DNA of 64,000 nucleotides from assembly GCF_900129325.1 (NCBI RefSeq), contig NZ_FQUP01000001.1, positions 868,001-932,000 of the forward strand, in the 5' to 3' direction. Positions 16,167 to 24,889 of this stretch are shown in pieces; the first letter of the stretch is position 1, and each line of letters starts with the position of its first letter. Source of the stretch: Kaistia soli DSM 19436. Lineage in GTDB: Bacteria > Pseudomonadota > Alphaproteobacteria > Rhizobiales > Kaistiaceae. The notes below the pieces were generated by a model. The model searched no databases. It saw only the letters and a program-made list of their open reading frames with translations, and was not told the DNA's origin. Position numbers and translations under genes: made by a program.

Positions 16167-16994
16167 TTGAGACGGGTCGAAACGCCTTCGGTGACTGGTT
16201 GGCTTACCGGAGAGACCCGTGGCCGGACCGGCGTCGTTGTCCTCGGCGGGTCGAGCGGTCGCGTCGATGTGAGCCGGGCGGAACTTTTCGCCGCACAGGG
16301 AACGGCAGCGCTTGCGCTACAGTGGTTCGGCGGTCCCGGCCAAGCCCAGGGGATTTGCGAGATCCCGATCGAGACCTTCATCGCTGCCACTGATCATCTG
16401 GCCGCGCTGGATTGCCGCAGAATCGTCTATGTCGGCACGTCGAAAGGCGCGGAGGCGGCATTGCTGGCCGCTGTCCACGACCCGCGGATTGACGCGGTGA
16501 TCGCAATCAGTCCGAGTTCGGTGGTCTGGGGCAATATCGGACCGGGCCTCGACGGCATCAGTTGGCCGGAGCGATCGTCATGGACGCTTGGCGGGTCAGC
16601 TCTTCCATTCGTCCCTGCAGACCCGACATTCAAGCCGCCGCTGCGAGAGAACCTCAAGGCCTACCGCACTCTGTTCGAGCACTCTCTCAGTCGGTTCGAG
16701 AGCCTTGTCGAGACGGCTACAATCAGGATCGAGGACGCCCGTGCGGACACGCTCCTTGTCGCTGGAGGCGACGATGCGCTCTGGCCGTCTGACCGTTTCG
16801 CCGAAATGCTGGTTGCCCGCGCCCATGCGGCGGGGCGGACGATCGACTATCTTACAGACCCTGACGCTGGCCACCGTGTGCTTCTCCCCGGCGAAACAAC
16901 GAAGCGCTCCAGCCTTCACGCCCATGGCGGCAGCGACGTCGCCGATGCCCGCCTTGGTGCCATGGCGTGGGACCATGCAGTGGCGATATTGTGA
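16167..16994 (+). CDS. Alpha/beta hydrolase, acyl-CoA thioesterase/BAAT C-terminal-like
   Basis: A 275-residue soluble alpha/beta hydrolase. The nucleophile elbow is GTSKGAEAALLAAV (Ser near residue 91), the acid is probably in LVAGGDDALWPSD and the histidine in DPDAGHRVLLPGE, giving a full Ser-Asp-His triad. The arrangement resembles the C-terminal catalytic domain of acyl-CoA thioesterases/bile-acid acyltransferases, without the N-terminal beta domain of the animal enzymes. It begins with TTG, preceded by GGAGA at 16154-16158, 14 bases after uxaC. It precedes cobG by 79 bases; no functional link to either neighbour is evident. Confidence 0.85.
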   Translation: MRRVETPSVTGWLTGETRGRTGVVVLGGSSGRVDVSRAELFAAQGTAALALQWFGGPGQAQGICEIPIETFIAATDHLAALDCRRIVYVGTSKGAEAALLAAVHDPRIDAVIAISPSSVVWGNIGPGLDGISWPERSSWTLGGSALPFVPADPTFKPPLRENLKAYRTLFEHSLSRFESLVETATIRIEDARADTLLVAGGDDALWPSDRFAEMLVARAHAAGRTIDYLTDPDAGHRVLLPGETTKRSSLHAHGGSDVADARLGAMAWDHAVAIL

Positions 16995-17073
16995 TCCGTT
17001 CGAAATTGACGACGGCGCCCGATGCGCTGCTTGCCCGACTGACCAGACTGATCCAAGGCCATGATCGCGTGAC

Positions 17074-18435
17074 ATGACGGACTTCCGCCGCAACGCCTGT
17101 CCGAGTCTCGCCGTGCCGATGCGGACCGGCGATGGCTTTCTGGCGCGGTTGCCGCCACTCGCCGAGGCGTTGACGCCGCATCAGCTAGCTTCCATCGCGG
17201 CTGCGGCGCGGCGGCGTGGCAATGGCCTCGTCGAGATTTCTAAGCGCGGCAATGTGCAGATCCGCGGCCTCGCTTCGCCCGATACGGCTGGGCTTTCCGA
17301 CGATCTCGCCGCGGCGGGATTGAATCTCTCTGAAGGACTGCCGGTCAGCAGCGATCCGCTCGCATGGCTGGCACCGGCGGGGATCGATCCCGCTCCGATC
17401 ATCGCGAAGCTTCATGCGGGCCTCGCGGAACGTGACCTTGTCGCGCGGCTCGCGCCCAAGGTGGCGCTGCTTCTCGACATGGGCACGCCGACCGCCCCGG
17501 CCAGTGTCGCGGCCGATCTGCGACTTGCCTACCGGGCGGACGGCGTCCATCTAGGCCTCGGTGGCACGCATCAGAGCGCGCTCTGGATCGGGTTCGTGGC
17601 TCCGGACGAGGCCGTCGCGGCGGCGCTCGACGTGCTTGCCGCTCTCGCGGCGCATGGCCCGGACGCCCGCCTCGCCGGATCAGGCCAACTCTGGGATCTG
17701 CAACCCGTCTTGGCGTCGCTGCCAACGCTTCGGCCCGCTACCGCACCAGTTATGCACCCGTCGCAAGCGTCGGTCGGCCCGATCGCCGGGCTGGCGCTGC
17801 CCGCCGCCGGAATTGCCTTCCCCTTTGGGCAGGCCGAGGCGGAGGCGCTCGAGCAACTCGCCGCGACGGCGCTTGCCGCAGGGATCGTCGCTTTTGCGCC
17901 CGCGCCCGAACGCGCGCTGCTGTTCGCCGGACCGCACACGGCCGTGGCCGCCACGGTCCGCCACGCTGCGGCGCTCGGCTTCATCACCGACCCCGCTGAT
18001 CCGCGCCGTTTTCTTTCGGCCTGTATCGGCAGCGCCGGCTGTGCGACCGGCCGGTTTCCAGCGCGCGCACTCGCAACCGCCGCCGCTACTTCGCTGGAGC
18101 GCCTCCTCGACGGTTCGCTCGAGATCCATTTTTCGGGCTGCGGCAAGGGTTGCGCACATCCCGATCCGGCCGCCTTCACCCTTTCCGGTATCGACAAGGG
18201 CGCCGCACTTGTGCTTGACGGACGGGCGCGCGACGAAGCGATCGGATTCGCTTCGCCGGAAAAGCTGGTCGAGCGGCTCGAACGCCTTGCGGCCGCGAAG
18301 GCGGAGGGCGAGACGGCCCGCGCAGCGATCATGCGGATCGGACGGGCTGGCGTCGCCAGCACGATGACCGGAGAGGGTTCGGCGGGGCATGGCGGAGAGC
18401 CGGGAACATCTGACGGCAGGCGATTATCTGCGTGA
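17074..18435 (+). CDS. cobG: Precorrin-3B synthase
   Basis: A 453-residue sulfite/nitrite-reductase-like monooxygenase that uses O2 to hydroxylate precorrin-3A, giving the gamma-lactone precorrin-3B in aerobic vitamin B12 synthesis. Seen in order: a ferredoxin-like half domain with GNGLVEISKRGNVQIRG near residue 48, and cluster/siroheme cysteines in ACIGSAGCATGRFPA and HFSGCGKGCAHPD in the second half. The C-terminal tail after residue about 430 is Gly/Ser-rich. It starts the plus-strand cob run; its end overlaps cobH by 47 bases. Its presence marks the oxygen-dependent pathway. Confidence 0.95.
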   Translation: MTDFRRNACPSLAVPMRTGDGFLARLPPLAEALTPHQLASIAAAARRRGNGLVEISKRGNVQIRGLASPDTAGLSDDLAAAGLNLSEGLPVSSDPLAWLAPAGIDPAPIIAKLHAGLAERDLVARLAPKVALLLDMGTPTAPASVAADLRLAYRADGVHLGLGGTHQSALWIGFVAPDEAVAAALDVLAALAAHGPDARLAGSGQLWDLQPVLASLPTLRPATAPVMHPSQASVGPIAGLALPAAGIAFPFGQAEAEALEQLAATALAAGIVAFAPAPERALLFAGPHTAVAATVRHAAALGFITDPADPRRFLSACIGSAGCATGRFPARALATAAATSLERLLDGSLEIHFSGCGKGCAHPDPAAFTLSGIDKGAALVLDGRARDEAIGFASPEKLVERLERLAAAKAEGETARAAIMRIGRAGVASTMTGEGSAGHGGEPGTSDGRRLSA

Positions 18436-19042
18436 CGGCAACGCTATCTATGAGCGTTCCTTCGCGATCATTCGCGCCGAAGCAGACCTGTCGCGCTTCT
18501 CAGAGGCCGAAGCGCATGTCGTCGTGCGCATGATTCATGCCTCCGGCCTCGTGCCGCTCGGCAATGTCGTCCATTTCGGGCATGGCTTCGCCGACACCGC
18601 ACGCGCAGCGCTCGTGGCGGGTGCGCCGATCTTCTGCGATTCCGAGATGGTGGAGCGCGGTGTGACGCGGGCTCGGCTGCCGGCCGGCAACGACGTCATC
18701 TGCACGCTTCGCGACCCGCGCACCGCCGATGAGGCCGCGCGTCTCGGCACGACGCGCTCGGCTGCGGCGATCAATTTCTGGGGCGAGCGGCTCGCCGGCA
18801 GCCTGGTCGTGATCGGCAATGCGCCGACCGCGCTTTTCCATCTGCTCGATGCCGTCGCGGCTGGCGCCCCGCGTCCCGCAGCCATCATAGGCGCGTCCGT
18901 CGGCTTCGTCGGGGCGGCCGAATCCAAGGATGCGCTGGCGCAGAGCCCGCTCGCCCTCCCCTATGTGATCGTCGAAGGCCGTCTCGGCGGCAGCGCGATT
19001 GCTGCGGCAGCCGTCAATGCGCTGGCGAGCGACCGGCTATGA
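18389..19042 (+). CDS. cobH: Precorrin-8X methylmutase
   Basis: A 217-residue enzyme that moves the methyl group from C-11 to C-12 of precorrin-8X to give hydrogenobyrinate. The catalytic His sits in VVRMIHASGLVPLG (near residue 50), and the family segments PIFCDSEMVERGVTR and IGASVGFVGAAESKDAL are present. It overlaps cobG by 47 bases in another frame and cobI by 4 bases, so translation along cobGHIJ is coupled. Confidence 0.96.
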   Translation: MAESREHLTAGDYLRDGNAIYERSFAIIRAEADLSRFSEAEAHVVVRMIHASGLVPLGNVVHFGHGFADTARAALVAGAPIFCDSEMVERGVTRARLPAGNDVICTLRDPRTADEAARLGTTRSAAAINFWGERLAGSLVVIGNAPTALFHLLDAVAAGAPRPAAIIGASVGFVGAAESKDALAQSPLALPYVIVEGRLGGSAIAAAAVNALASDRL

Positions 19043-19782
19043 CCAGCGAGCCAAAATCTGTGCTCGGCCGGCTCTACGGCGTCGGCGTCGGCCCGGGCGA
19101 TCCCGAACTGCTGACGCTGAAGGCGGCGCGTATCATCGACGCGGCCGACGTCGTCGCCTATTTCGCCAAGGAAGGGCGTCCGTCGAATGCGCGCGCCGTT
19201 GTCGCCGCAAAGCTCGGTCGCCAGCGGGAGCTTACCCTCGCCTATCCGGTCACGACCGAGATCCACCGCCATGACGCAGCCTACCGCGGAGCGATCGGCG
19301 CCTTCTATGAGGAAGCGGCGGCGCAGGTTGCGGCGGCCCTCGATGCAGGGTTCGATGTCGCCGTGCTTTCAGAGGGCGATCCGCTGTTCTACGGCTCCTA
19401 CATGCATCTGCATTGCCGTCTCTCGTCGCGCTATGAAACCGAGGTCGTTCCGGGGGTCACAGGCATGTCGGGCGGCTGGTCGGGCGCCGGCCTGCCGATC
19501 GCGCAGGGCGACGACGTCCTGATGGTCCTGCCCGGGACGCTCGATGAGGAAGACCTTGCGGCGCGTTTCGCCAGCGCCGACGCTGCTGTCGTCATGAAGC
19601 TTGGCCGCAACCTCGGCAAGGTGCGACGCGCGCTTCAGGCTGCCGGCAAGCTCGACGGCGCCTTCTATGTCGAGCGGGCGACGACGGCGGGCGCTCGCAC
19701 CATCCGCCTCGCTGACAAGCCCGACGACACTGCACCCTATTTCTCGATCGTCCTTGTTCCGGGCTGGGGGACGAAGCCGTGA
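19039..19782 (+). CDS. cobI: Precorrin-2 C20-methyltransferase
   Basis: A 247-residue SAM-dependent tetrapyrrole methylase making precorrin-3A. The N-terminal GVGVGPGDPELLTLKAAR motif and the SEGDPLFYGSYMHLH segment (near residue 112) are typical of CobI/CbiL. PGVTGMSGGW follows as the second SAM-binding region. It overlaps cobH and cobJ by 4 bases each. Confidence 0.96.
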   Translation: MTSEPKSVLGRLYGVGVGPGDPELLTLKAARIIDAADVVAYFAKEGRPSNARAVVAAKLGRQRELTLAYPVTTEIHRHDAAYRGAIGAFYEEAAAQVAAALDAGFDVAVLSEGDPLFYGSYMHLHCRLSSRYETEVVPGVTGMSGGWSGAGLPIAQGDDVLMVLPGTLDEEDLAARFASADAAVVMKLGRNLGKVRRALQAAGKLDGAFYVERATTAGARTIRLADKPDDTAPYFSIVLVPGWGTKP

Positions 19783-20537
19783 CCGGCCGTCTCGCGGTGA
19801 TCGGGCTCGGCCCGGGCGAGCCGCGCCACCGGACGGCTGAGGCCGAGGCTGAACTCGCCGGTGCTGAGGCGATCTACGGCTACGGGCCCTATGTCGACCG
19901 CGTGGCGGATCGGCCGGGCCAGATGAAGATCGCCTCCGACAACCGCGTCGAACTCGACAGAGCCGGTGCCGCCCTGGCGCACGCCGCGCGCGGCGGCCGG
20001 GTCGCAATGGTCTCGGGCGGCGATCCCGGTGTCTTCGCCATGGCATCGGCCGTCTGCGAAGCGATCGAACGCGGCCCGGCAGAATGGCGCAGTGTCGATC
20101 TCGCGATCGTCCCCGGCGTCACAGCCATGCTGGCCTTGGCCGCCGCCTGCGGCGCGCCGCTCGGCCATGATTTCTGCGCCCTCTCGCTTTCCGACAATCT
20201 GAAGCCATGGAGCCTCGTCGAGACGCGCCTCACCGCCGCGGCCTCGGCCGGCTTCGTCATCGCGCTCTACAATCCGATCTCGCGGGCTCGCCCCTGGCAG
20301 CTCGGCGCAGCGTTCGAGCGCCTGCGCGGGGTGCTTCCGTCCAGCGTGCCCGTCATCTTCGGTCGCGCGGTCGGCCGACCGGACGAGCAGGTCACGATCA
20401 CGACGCTCGGCGACGCCGATCCCCAAAAGGCCGACATGTCGACACTCGTCATCGTCGGCTCGGCCGAGACGCGCATCATCGAGCGGCCCGGTCTACCGCC
20501 GCTCGTCTATGCGCCACGCTCGGCCGGAGGCGCATGA
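19779..20537 (+). CDS. cobJ: Precorrin-3B C17-methyltransferase
   Basis: A 252-residue tetrapyrrole methylase that methylates C-17 and contracts the ring to precorrin-4. Visible motifs: VIGLGPGEPRHRTAEAE at the start, YGYGPYVDRV (typical of CobJ/CbiH), VSGGDPGVFAMASA, and FVIALYNPISRARPWQ. The last 31 bases overlap the tail of cobK on the opposite strand. Confidence 0.96.
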   Translation: MTGRLAVIGLGPGEPRHRTAEAEAELAGAEAIYGYGPYVDRVADRPGQMKIASDNRVELDRAGAALAHAARGGRVAMVSGGDPGVFAMASAVCEAIERGPAEWRSVDLAIVPGVTAMLALAAACGAPLGHDFCALSLSDNLKPWSLVETRLTAAASAGFVIALYNPISRARPWQLGAAFERLRGVLPSSVPVIFGRAVGRPDEQVTITTLGDADPQKADMSTLVIVGSAETRIIERPGLPPLVYAPRSAGGA

Positions 20538-21271
20538 TGGCGGAGAAAGTCGAGCAGGGCGTCGATCGTCTCGACCTCCGGCAAGCCGCTTGCCGGCGGA
20601 CGCGCGACCATCATCACCGGCAGGCCCAGCGCCCGAGCCGCGTCGAGCTTGGCCCGCGTGGCCTCTCCGCCGCTGTTCTTGGTCACAAGCGTCTCAATCT
20701 GCAGGCGCCGCAGCAACGCGACCTCGTCGTCGACGGCGAACGGGCCGCGCTCCAGCAGGAATTCGGCGTCGGGCAGCGCGAGCGGCGGTTCGATCGGCTC
20801 GATGCTGCGAAACCAGTAATGATGCTGCGGCGCGACGGCGAAGGCATGTGCTTCCTGCCTTCCGATCGTGACCAACACGCGTCGCGGTCTCTCGCCGAGT
20901 CCGGCAACGAGGTCTTCGAGCGAGGAGAACAGGCGCCAGTCATCGCCGGGGCCGGCCTGCCAGGGCGGGCGGATCAGCCTGACAGCGGGAATGCCCGTTT
21001 CATTTGCCGCAAGCGCGGCATTGGCGGCGATCCGTGCGGCGAAGGGATGCGTCGCGACGATGAGCGCGTCGATCTTCTCGGTCCTCAGATAGCCGACGAG
21101 ACCGGCCGCGCCGCCGAAACCGCCGATGCGGACCGGCACGGCCTGTGGCAGGGGCGTCGCCGTGCGGCCAGCAAGCGACAGGATAGCCGCATAGCCAGGC
21201 AGCAGCGCGATGCGCGCGGCGAGCGTCCGTGCTTCCGTCGTTCCGCCGAGAATGAGCAGTCTCGTTGCCAT
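20507..21271 (-). CDS. cobK: Precorrin-6A reductase
   Basis: A 254-residue NADPH-dependent reductase of precorrin-6A. It opens with RLLILGGTTEARTLA, the CobK/CbiJ nucleotide-binding motif, and shows IVATHPFAARIAANA, RLIRPPW and VTKNSGGEATRAKLDAAR. The true start is the ATG at 21269-21271; the longer frame to 21436 runs under cobL. It is on the opposite strand to its pathway partners: tail-to-tail with cobJ (31-base overlap) and head-to-head with cobL, separated by only 23 bases. Confidence 0.95.
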   Translation of the reverse strand: MATRLLILGGTTEARTLAARIALLPGYAAILSLAGRTATPLPQAVPVRIGGFGGAAGLVGYLRTEKIDALIVATHPFAARIAANAALAANETGIPAVRLIRPPWQAGPGDDWRLFSSLEDLVAGLGERPRRVLVTIGRQEAHAFAVAPQHHYWFRSIEPIEPPLALPDAEFLLERGPFAVDDEVALLRRLQIETLVTKNSGGEATRAKLDAARALGLPVMMVARPPASGLPEVETIDALLDFLRHHAPPAERGA

Positions 21272-21294
21272 CGCCAGTCCGGGAGGTCCCTCGC

Positions 21295-22518
21295 GTGAGC
21301 GCCGACCCTGCCCTCTCGGGACCGTGGCTGTCCATCGTTGGCATCGGCGAGGACGGGGCCAACGGACTTTCGCCGCAGGCGGAACGGGCCATTTCTGCCG
21401 CGCGCTTCGTCTTCGGCGGCACGCGGCATCTGGCACTCGCCCACGACCTCATCAGAGGTGAGGCGATCGCATGGCCGACGCCTTTTTCAATCACGCCTTT
21501 GCTGGAGCGGCGCGGTTTACCCTGCGCCGTGCTCGCGTCCGGTGATCCGTTCCTTTATGGGGTCGGAAACCTCATCGCCAAGGCGCTCTTGCCGAGCGAA
21601 TATCTGTCGATGCCGGCACCCTCGGCCTTCAGTCTCGCCGCGAATCGACTCGGCTGGCCCTTGGCGGATGCCACGACGCTCTCGCTGCATGGCCGGCCGC
21701 TCGCGCTGATCCGGCCGCATCTTTCTCCCGGCCGCCGTCTTCTGGTGCTGACCTCCGACGAGACAGCGCCCGCCTCCATTTCAGCACTGCTTTCAGCCGG
21801 CGGCTTTGGCCCGTCGCGGGTCACGTTGATGGAAGCGCTTGGCGGCCCGCTTGAACGGATCCGCACCGCCCACGCCGAGGCGTTTGACCTTAAGGAAATC
21901 AATCCGCTCAACCTGCTGGCAATCGAAGTCGTCGCGGCAGCAGATGCGCGGATCGTCTCGCGCGTCGCGGGGCTCGACGACGCGCTTTATGAAAGCGACG
22001 GCCAGATCACCAAGCGCGAGATCCGCGCCCTGACCCTCTCGGCTCTTTCGCCGCGACCGGGACAACGACTCTGGGACATCGGTGCCGGCTCCGGTTCGGT
22101 CGGCATCGAATGGATGCTGGCGGGAGCTTCGCTCAGCGCCATCGCCATCGAGCCGCGCGCCGATCGGGCAGCGCGAATCCGCCGCAATGCCGAGGCATTT
22201 GGCGTGCCGGGTCTCGCGGTTGTCGAAGGCAGCGCGCCGGAAGCGCTTGCTGGATTGCCGGTGCCCGACGCGATCTTCATCGGCGGGGGGGCATCCCGGC
22301 CCGGCGTCCTCGATGTGGTGATGACCACCTTGCCCTCCAGCGGCCGACTGGTCGTGAACGCCGTGACCTTGGAGACGGAGCGGCTTGTCCTCGCCGCTCA
22401 TGCCGAGCAGGGCGGATCGCTCATCCGCATCGCCATCGACCGCGCTTTGCCGCTTGCCGGCATGACGGCATGGGAGCCTGCCCGGCCGATCACGCAATGG
22501 ACCTGGGTGAGGCCATGA
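21295..22518 (+). CDS. cobL: Precorrin-6Y C5,15-methyltransferase (decarboxylating)
   Basis: A 407-residue fusion of a CbiE-like methylase (C-5) and a CbiT-like methylase/decarboxylase (C-15), yielding precorrin-8. The first module shows WLSIVGIGEDGANGLSP and ASGDPFLYGVGN; the second, from about residue 225, shows LWDIGAGSGSVGIEWM and IFIGGGASRPG. A GTG start at 21295 with GGGAGG at 21281-21286 fits better than the TTG at 21265. It overlaps cobE by 4 bases. Confidence 0.96.
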   Translation: MSADPALSGPWLSIVGIGEDGANGLSPQAERAISAARFVFGGTRHLALAHDLIRGEAIAWPTPFSITPLLERRGLPCAVLASGDPFLYGVGNLIAKALLPSEYLSMPAPSAFSLAANRLGWPLADATTLSLHGRPLALIRPHLSPGRRLLVLTSDETAPASISALLSAGGFGPSRVTLMEALGGPLERIRTAHAEAFDLKEINPLNLLAIEVVAAADARIVSRVAGLDDALYESDGQITKREIRALTLSALSPRPGQRLWDIGAGSGSVGIEWMLAGASLSAIAIEPRADRAARIRRNAEAFGVPGLAVVEGSAPEALAGLPVPDAIFIGGGASRPGVLDVVMTTLPSSGRLVVNAVTLETERLVLAAHAEQGGSLIRIAIDRALPLAGMTAWEPARPITQWTWVRP

Positions 22519-22913
22519 TCGTCGCAGGGATCGGCTGCCGGAAGGGCGCGCCGCAGCAGGACATCCTCGCTGCGATCGCGCAGGCGCTGCAGGCCGCGAT
22601 GCTCTCGCCCGACCGGCTCGATCTCATCGCCACGGCGGCCGAAAAGGGCGGCGAAGAGGGCATCGCGGCCGCGGCCGCCGCCTTTGGCTGTCCGCTCGTG
22701 CTGGTTCCGCCTGGCGAACTGAAGATCGCCGGCGAAAAGGCGGTTACCCGCTCAGAGCGTGTCGTGGCTCTCTTTGCGGTTCCCTCGGTTGCCGAAGCCG
22801 CCGCGCTTGCCGCGGCAGGCGACGGCGCGCAGCTGGTTGCGCCCCGCCGTGTCGCCGGCATGGCGACCTGCGCGATCGCTGTCAGCGGTGACGAGCCGGG
22901 AGAAAACCCATGA
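22515..22913 (+). CDS. cobE: Cobalamin biosynthesis protein CobE (CbiG C-terminal-like)
   Basis: A 132-residue protein ([17 protein letters not shown]) equal to the stand-alone C-terminal domain of Cbi[21 protein letters not shown] and the LVLVPPGEL segment are typical. Its exact step is unsettled; it may help process the ring-contraction acetaldehyde/lactone stage or aid the methylases. The longer open frame from 22110 is a shadow in cobL; the ATG at 22515 overlaps the cobL stop and has a GGTGAGG site. It overlaps cobM by 4 bases. Confidence 0.9.
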   Translation: MIVAGIGCRKGAPQQDILAAIAQALQAAMLSPDRLDLIATAAEKGGEEGIAAAAAAFGCPLVLVPPGELKIAGEKAVTRSERVVALFAVPSVAEAAALAAAGDGAQLVAPRRVAGMATCAIAVSGDEPGENP

Positions 22914-23674
22914 CGGTCCATTTCATCGGCGCCGGCCCGGGCGCGGCGGACCTCATCACGCTGCGCGGCCGCGACCTGATCGCGCGCTCGCCGGTCTGCC
23001 TCTATGCCGGCTCGATCGTGCCAGCGGCGCTGCTCGATTTCTGTCCGCCGGGGGCGCGCAAGGTCAACACCGCGCCGCTCGATCTCGATGCGATCGAGGC
23101 GGAATATATCGCGGCGCACAAGGCCGGGCTCGACGTGGCACGGCTGCATTCCGGCGATCTCTCGATCTATTCAGCCGTCGCCGAGCAGATCCGCCGGCTG
23201 GAGAAGCACGACATCCCCTATACGCTGACGCCCGGTGTCCCGGCTTTCGCTGCCGCCGCTGCCGCGCTTGGCCGCGAGCTGACCGTGCCTGGCATCGCGC
23301 AGAGCGTCGTGCTCACCCGCGTCTCCGGGCGCGCCTCTGCCATGCCCGAGCGCGAGACGCTGGCCGCGTTCGCCGCGACGGGCACGACGCTCGTGCTGCA
23401 TCTCGCCGCGCAAGCCCTGCCGCGTGTCGTGAGTGAATTGCTGCCCTTCTACGGGGCCGATGGCGCGGTCGCGGTCGTCTTCCGCGCCAGTTGGCCGGAC
23501 GAGACGATCATTCGTGCCACCCTCGGCACCATCGAGGCGGCCCTCGACGGCACCGGCATCGACCGCACAGCAACGATCCTTGTCGGGCCGGCGCTGGCGG
23601 CGGAAGGCTTCGCCGACAGCGCGCTCTACAGCCCCGACTATGTTCGCCGCTATCGCGGCGGCGGCGAGGCCTGA
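22910..23674 (+). CDS. cobM: Precorrin-4 C11-methyltransferase
   Basis: A 254-residue tetrapyrrole methylase producing precorrin-5. The N-terminal [16 protein letters not shown] and [11 protein letters not shown] are typical of CobM/CbiF, followed by [15 protein letters not shown] and [18 protein letters not shown]. It is the last plus-strand gene of the cobL-E-M run and ends 10 bases before the stop of cbiD on the other strand. Confidence 0.96.
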   Translation: MTVHFIGAGPGAADLITLRGRDLIARSPVCLYAGSIVPAALLDFCPPGARKVNTAPLDLDAIEAEYIAAHKAGLDVARLHSGDLSIYSAVAEQIRRLEKHDIPYTLTPGVPAFAAAAAALGRELTVPGIAQSVVLTRVSGRASAMPERETLAAFAATGTTLVLHLAAQALPRVVSELLPFYGADGAVAVVFRASWPDETIIRATLGTIEAALDGTGIDRTATILVGPALAAEGFADSALYSPDYVRRYRGGGEA

Positions 23675-23684
23675 GTTCAGCGCG

Positions 23685-24833
23685 TCATCCGGCGCGGCCG
23701 ACCAATTGTCCCTGGCGGTCGAACACGACGACATCGAGCGCGATCGGCGACCCCGCGACGGCCTTCGCTGCAGTCGACAGGGCCGCTCCGGCGATCGCCT
23801 TGCCAAGATCGATGCCCTCGGCCGTCGCCAGCGCGAAGGCCTCGGCGGCGACATTGGCCGTTCGGATGCGCTCGGCGAGCACGGGGCTGCCGCCGGCCGC
23901 GACCGCGAGCCGCGCGAGATGATCGAGATCGACGCTGCCGCGCTTCGAATGCAGATCGAGCAGGCCCTGCCCGAGCTTCGCCATCTTGCCGATGCCGCCG
24001 GCGATGGTGACGCGGTCGACCGGATGGGCCTTCAGATATTTGAGCATGCCGCCGACGAAATCGCCCATTTCGAGCAAGGCCGGGTCAGGCAATCCGTAGA
24101 GCGCCTTGACGGCGGCCTCGGAGGTCGAGCCGGTCGAGCCGGCGACATGGGTCAGGCCGGACGCGCGGGCGACATCGATGCCGCGATGGATCGAATGGAT
24201 CCAGGCTGAGCAGGAATAGGGAATGACGATGCCCGTGGTGCCAAGCACCGAGAGGCCGCCAAGAATGCCGAGCCGACCGTTCAGCGTCCGTTCGGCGAGC
24301 TTTTCACCGCCGGGAATGGCGATCTCTATCTCGAGGTCGAGCACGCCGCCGCTGACCTCGGCCAGCGCCGCCGCGATCATGGCGCGCGGCACCGGATTGA
24401 TCGCGGGCTCGCCCGGAAGCAGCGCTAGACCCGGCCGCGTCACCGTGCCGACGCCCGCGCCCGCCTTGAAGCGAAGCCCGCTGCCGGCGGGCAAGGGACG
24501 TATCGTGGCGATGACCAGCGCGCCATGCGTGACATCCGGATCATCACCAGCGTCCTTGACGATGCCGGCGCTGGCGGCGCCATCCCGCAGCTGCGTTTCG
24601 GCCAGCGTGAAACCGGCCCGGCCACCACGCGGCAGCGGGATCTCGACGGGATCGGGGAATTCGCCGGTCAGGAGGGCGGCAAAGGCCGCCTTGGCCGCAG
24701 CCGCGGCGCAGCAGCCCGTCGTCCAGCCGCGTCTCAGCGGCCCGGCGGGGATGCCGTCCTGATCCGGCGTAGCAGCGGGATGTTGATTATCCGACACAAC
24801 GCCATCTATACCGCCCGTATCAGCGTCCGTCAC
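23685..24833 (-). CDS. cbiD: Cobalt-precorrin-5B C1-methyltransferase type enzyme (CbiD)
   Basis: A 382-residue CbiD-family protein. LRRGWTTGCCAAAAAKAAF (near residue 33), the later GTTGIVIPYSCSAW, HVAGSTGSTSEAAVKALYGL and AGGIGKMAKLGQG are diagnostic. CbiD methylates C-1 and removes the two-carbon unit in the cobalt-early pathway; here it replaces CobF, which is absent from the window. It begins with GTG at 24831-24833 with only a weak ribosome site. It is divergent from cobB with 56 bases between, and convergent with cobM. Confidence 0.94.
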   Translation of the reverse strand: MTDADTGGIDGVVSDNQHPAATPDQDGIPAGPLRRGWTTGCCAAAAAKAAFAALLTGEFPDPVEIPLPRGGRAGFTLAETQLRDGAASAGIVKDAGDDPDVTHGALVIATIRPLPAGSGLRFKAGAGVGTVTRPGLALLPGEPAINPVPRAMIAAALAEVSGGVLDLEIEIAIPGGEKLAERTLNGRLGILGGLSVLGTTGIVIPYSCSAWIHSIHRGIDVARASGLTHVAGSTGSTSEAAVKALYGLPDPALLEMGDFVGGMLKYLKAHPVDRVTIAGGIGKMAKLGQGLLDLHSKRGSVDLDHLARLAVAAGGSPVLAERIRTANVAAEAFALATAEGIDLGKAIAGAALSTAAKAVAGSPIALDVVVFDRQGQLVGRAG

Positions 24834-24889
24834 CGAAAGTCGGCCATGCTTCCGCTCGTTGTCAGCACCTGGCGCCGCCTCGAGGTCCG

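Noticed and set aside
16995-17073. Cobalamin riboswitch before cobG
   Set aside because: The gap is only 79 bases and shows no B12-box; none is seen before cobL or cobB either.
18389-18435. Programmed frameshift between cobG and cobH
   Set aside because: cobH has its own ATG and both products have normal family lengths; the 47-base overlap fits ordinary coupling.
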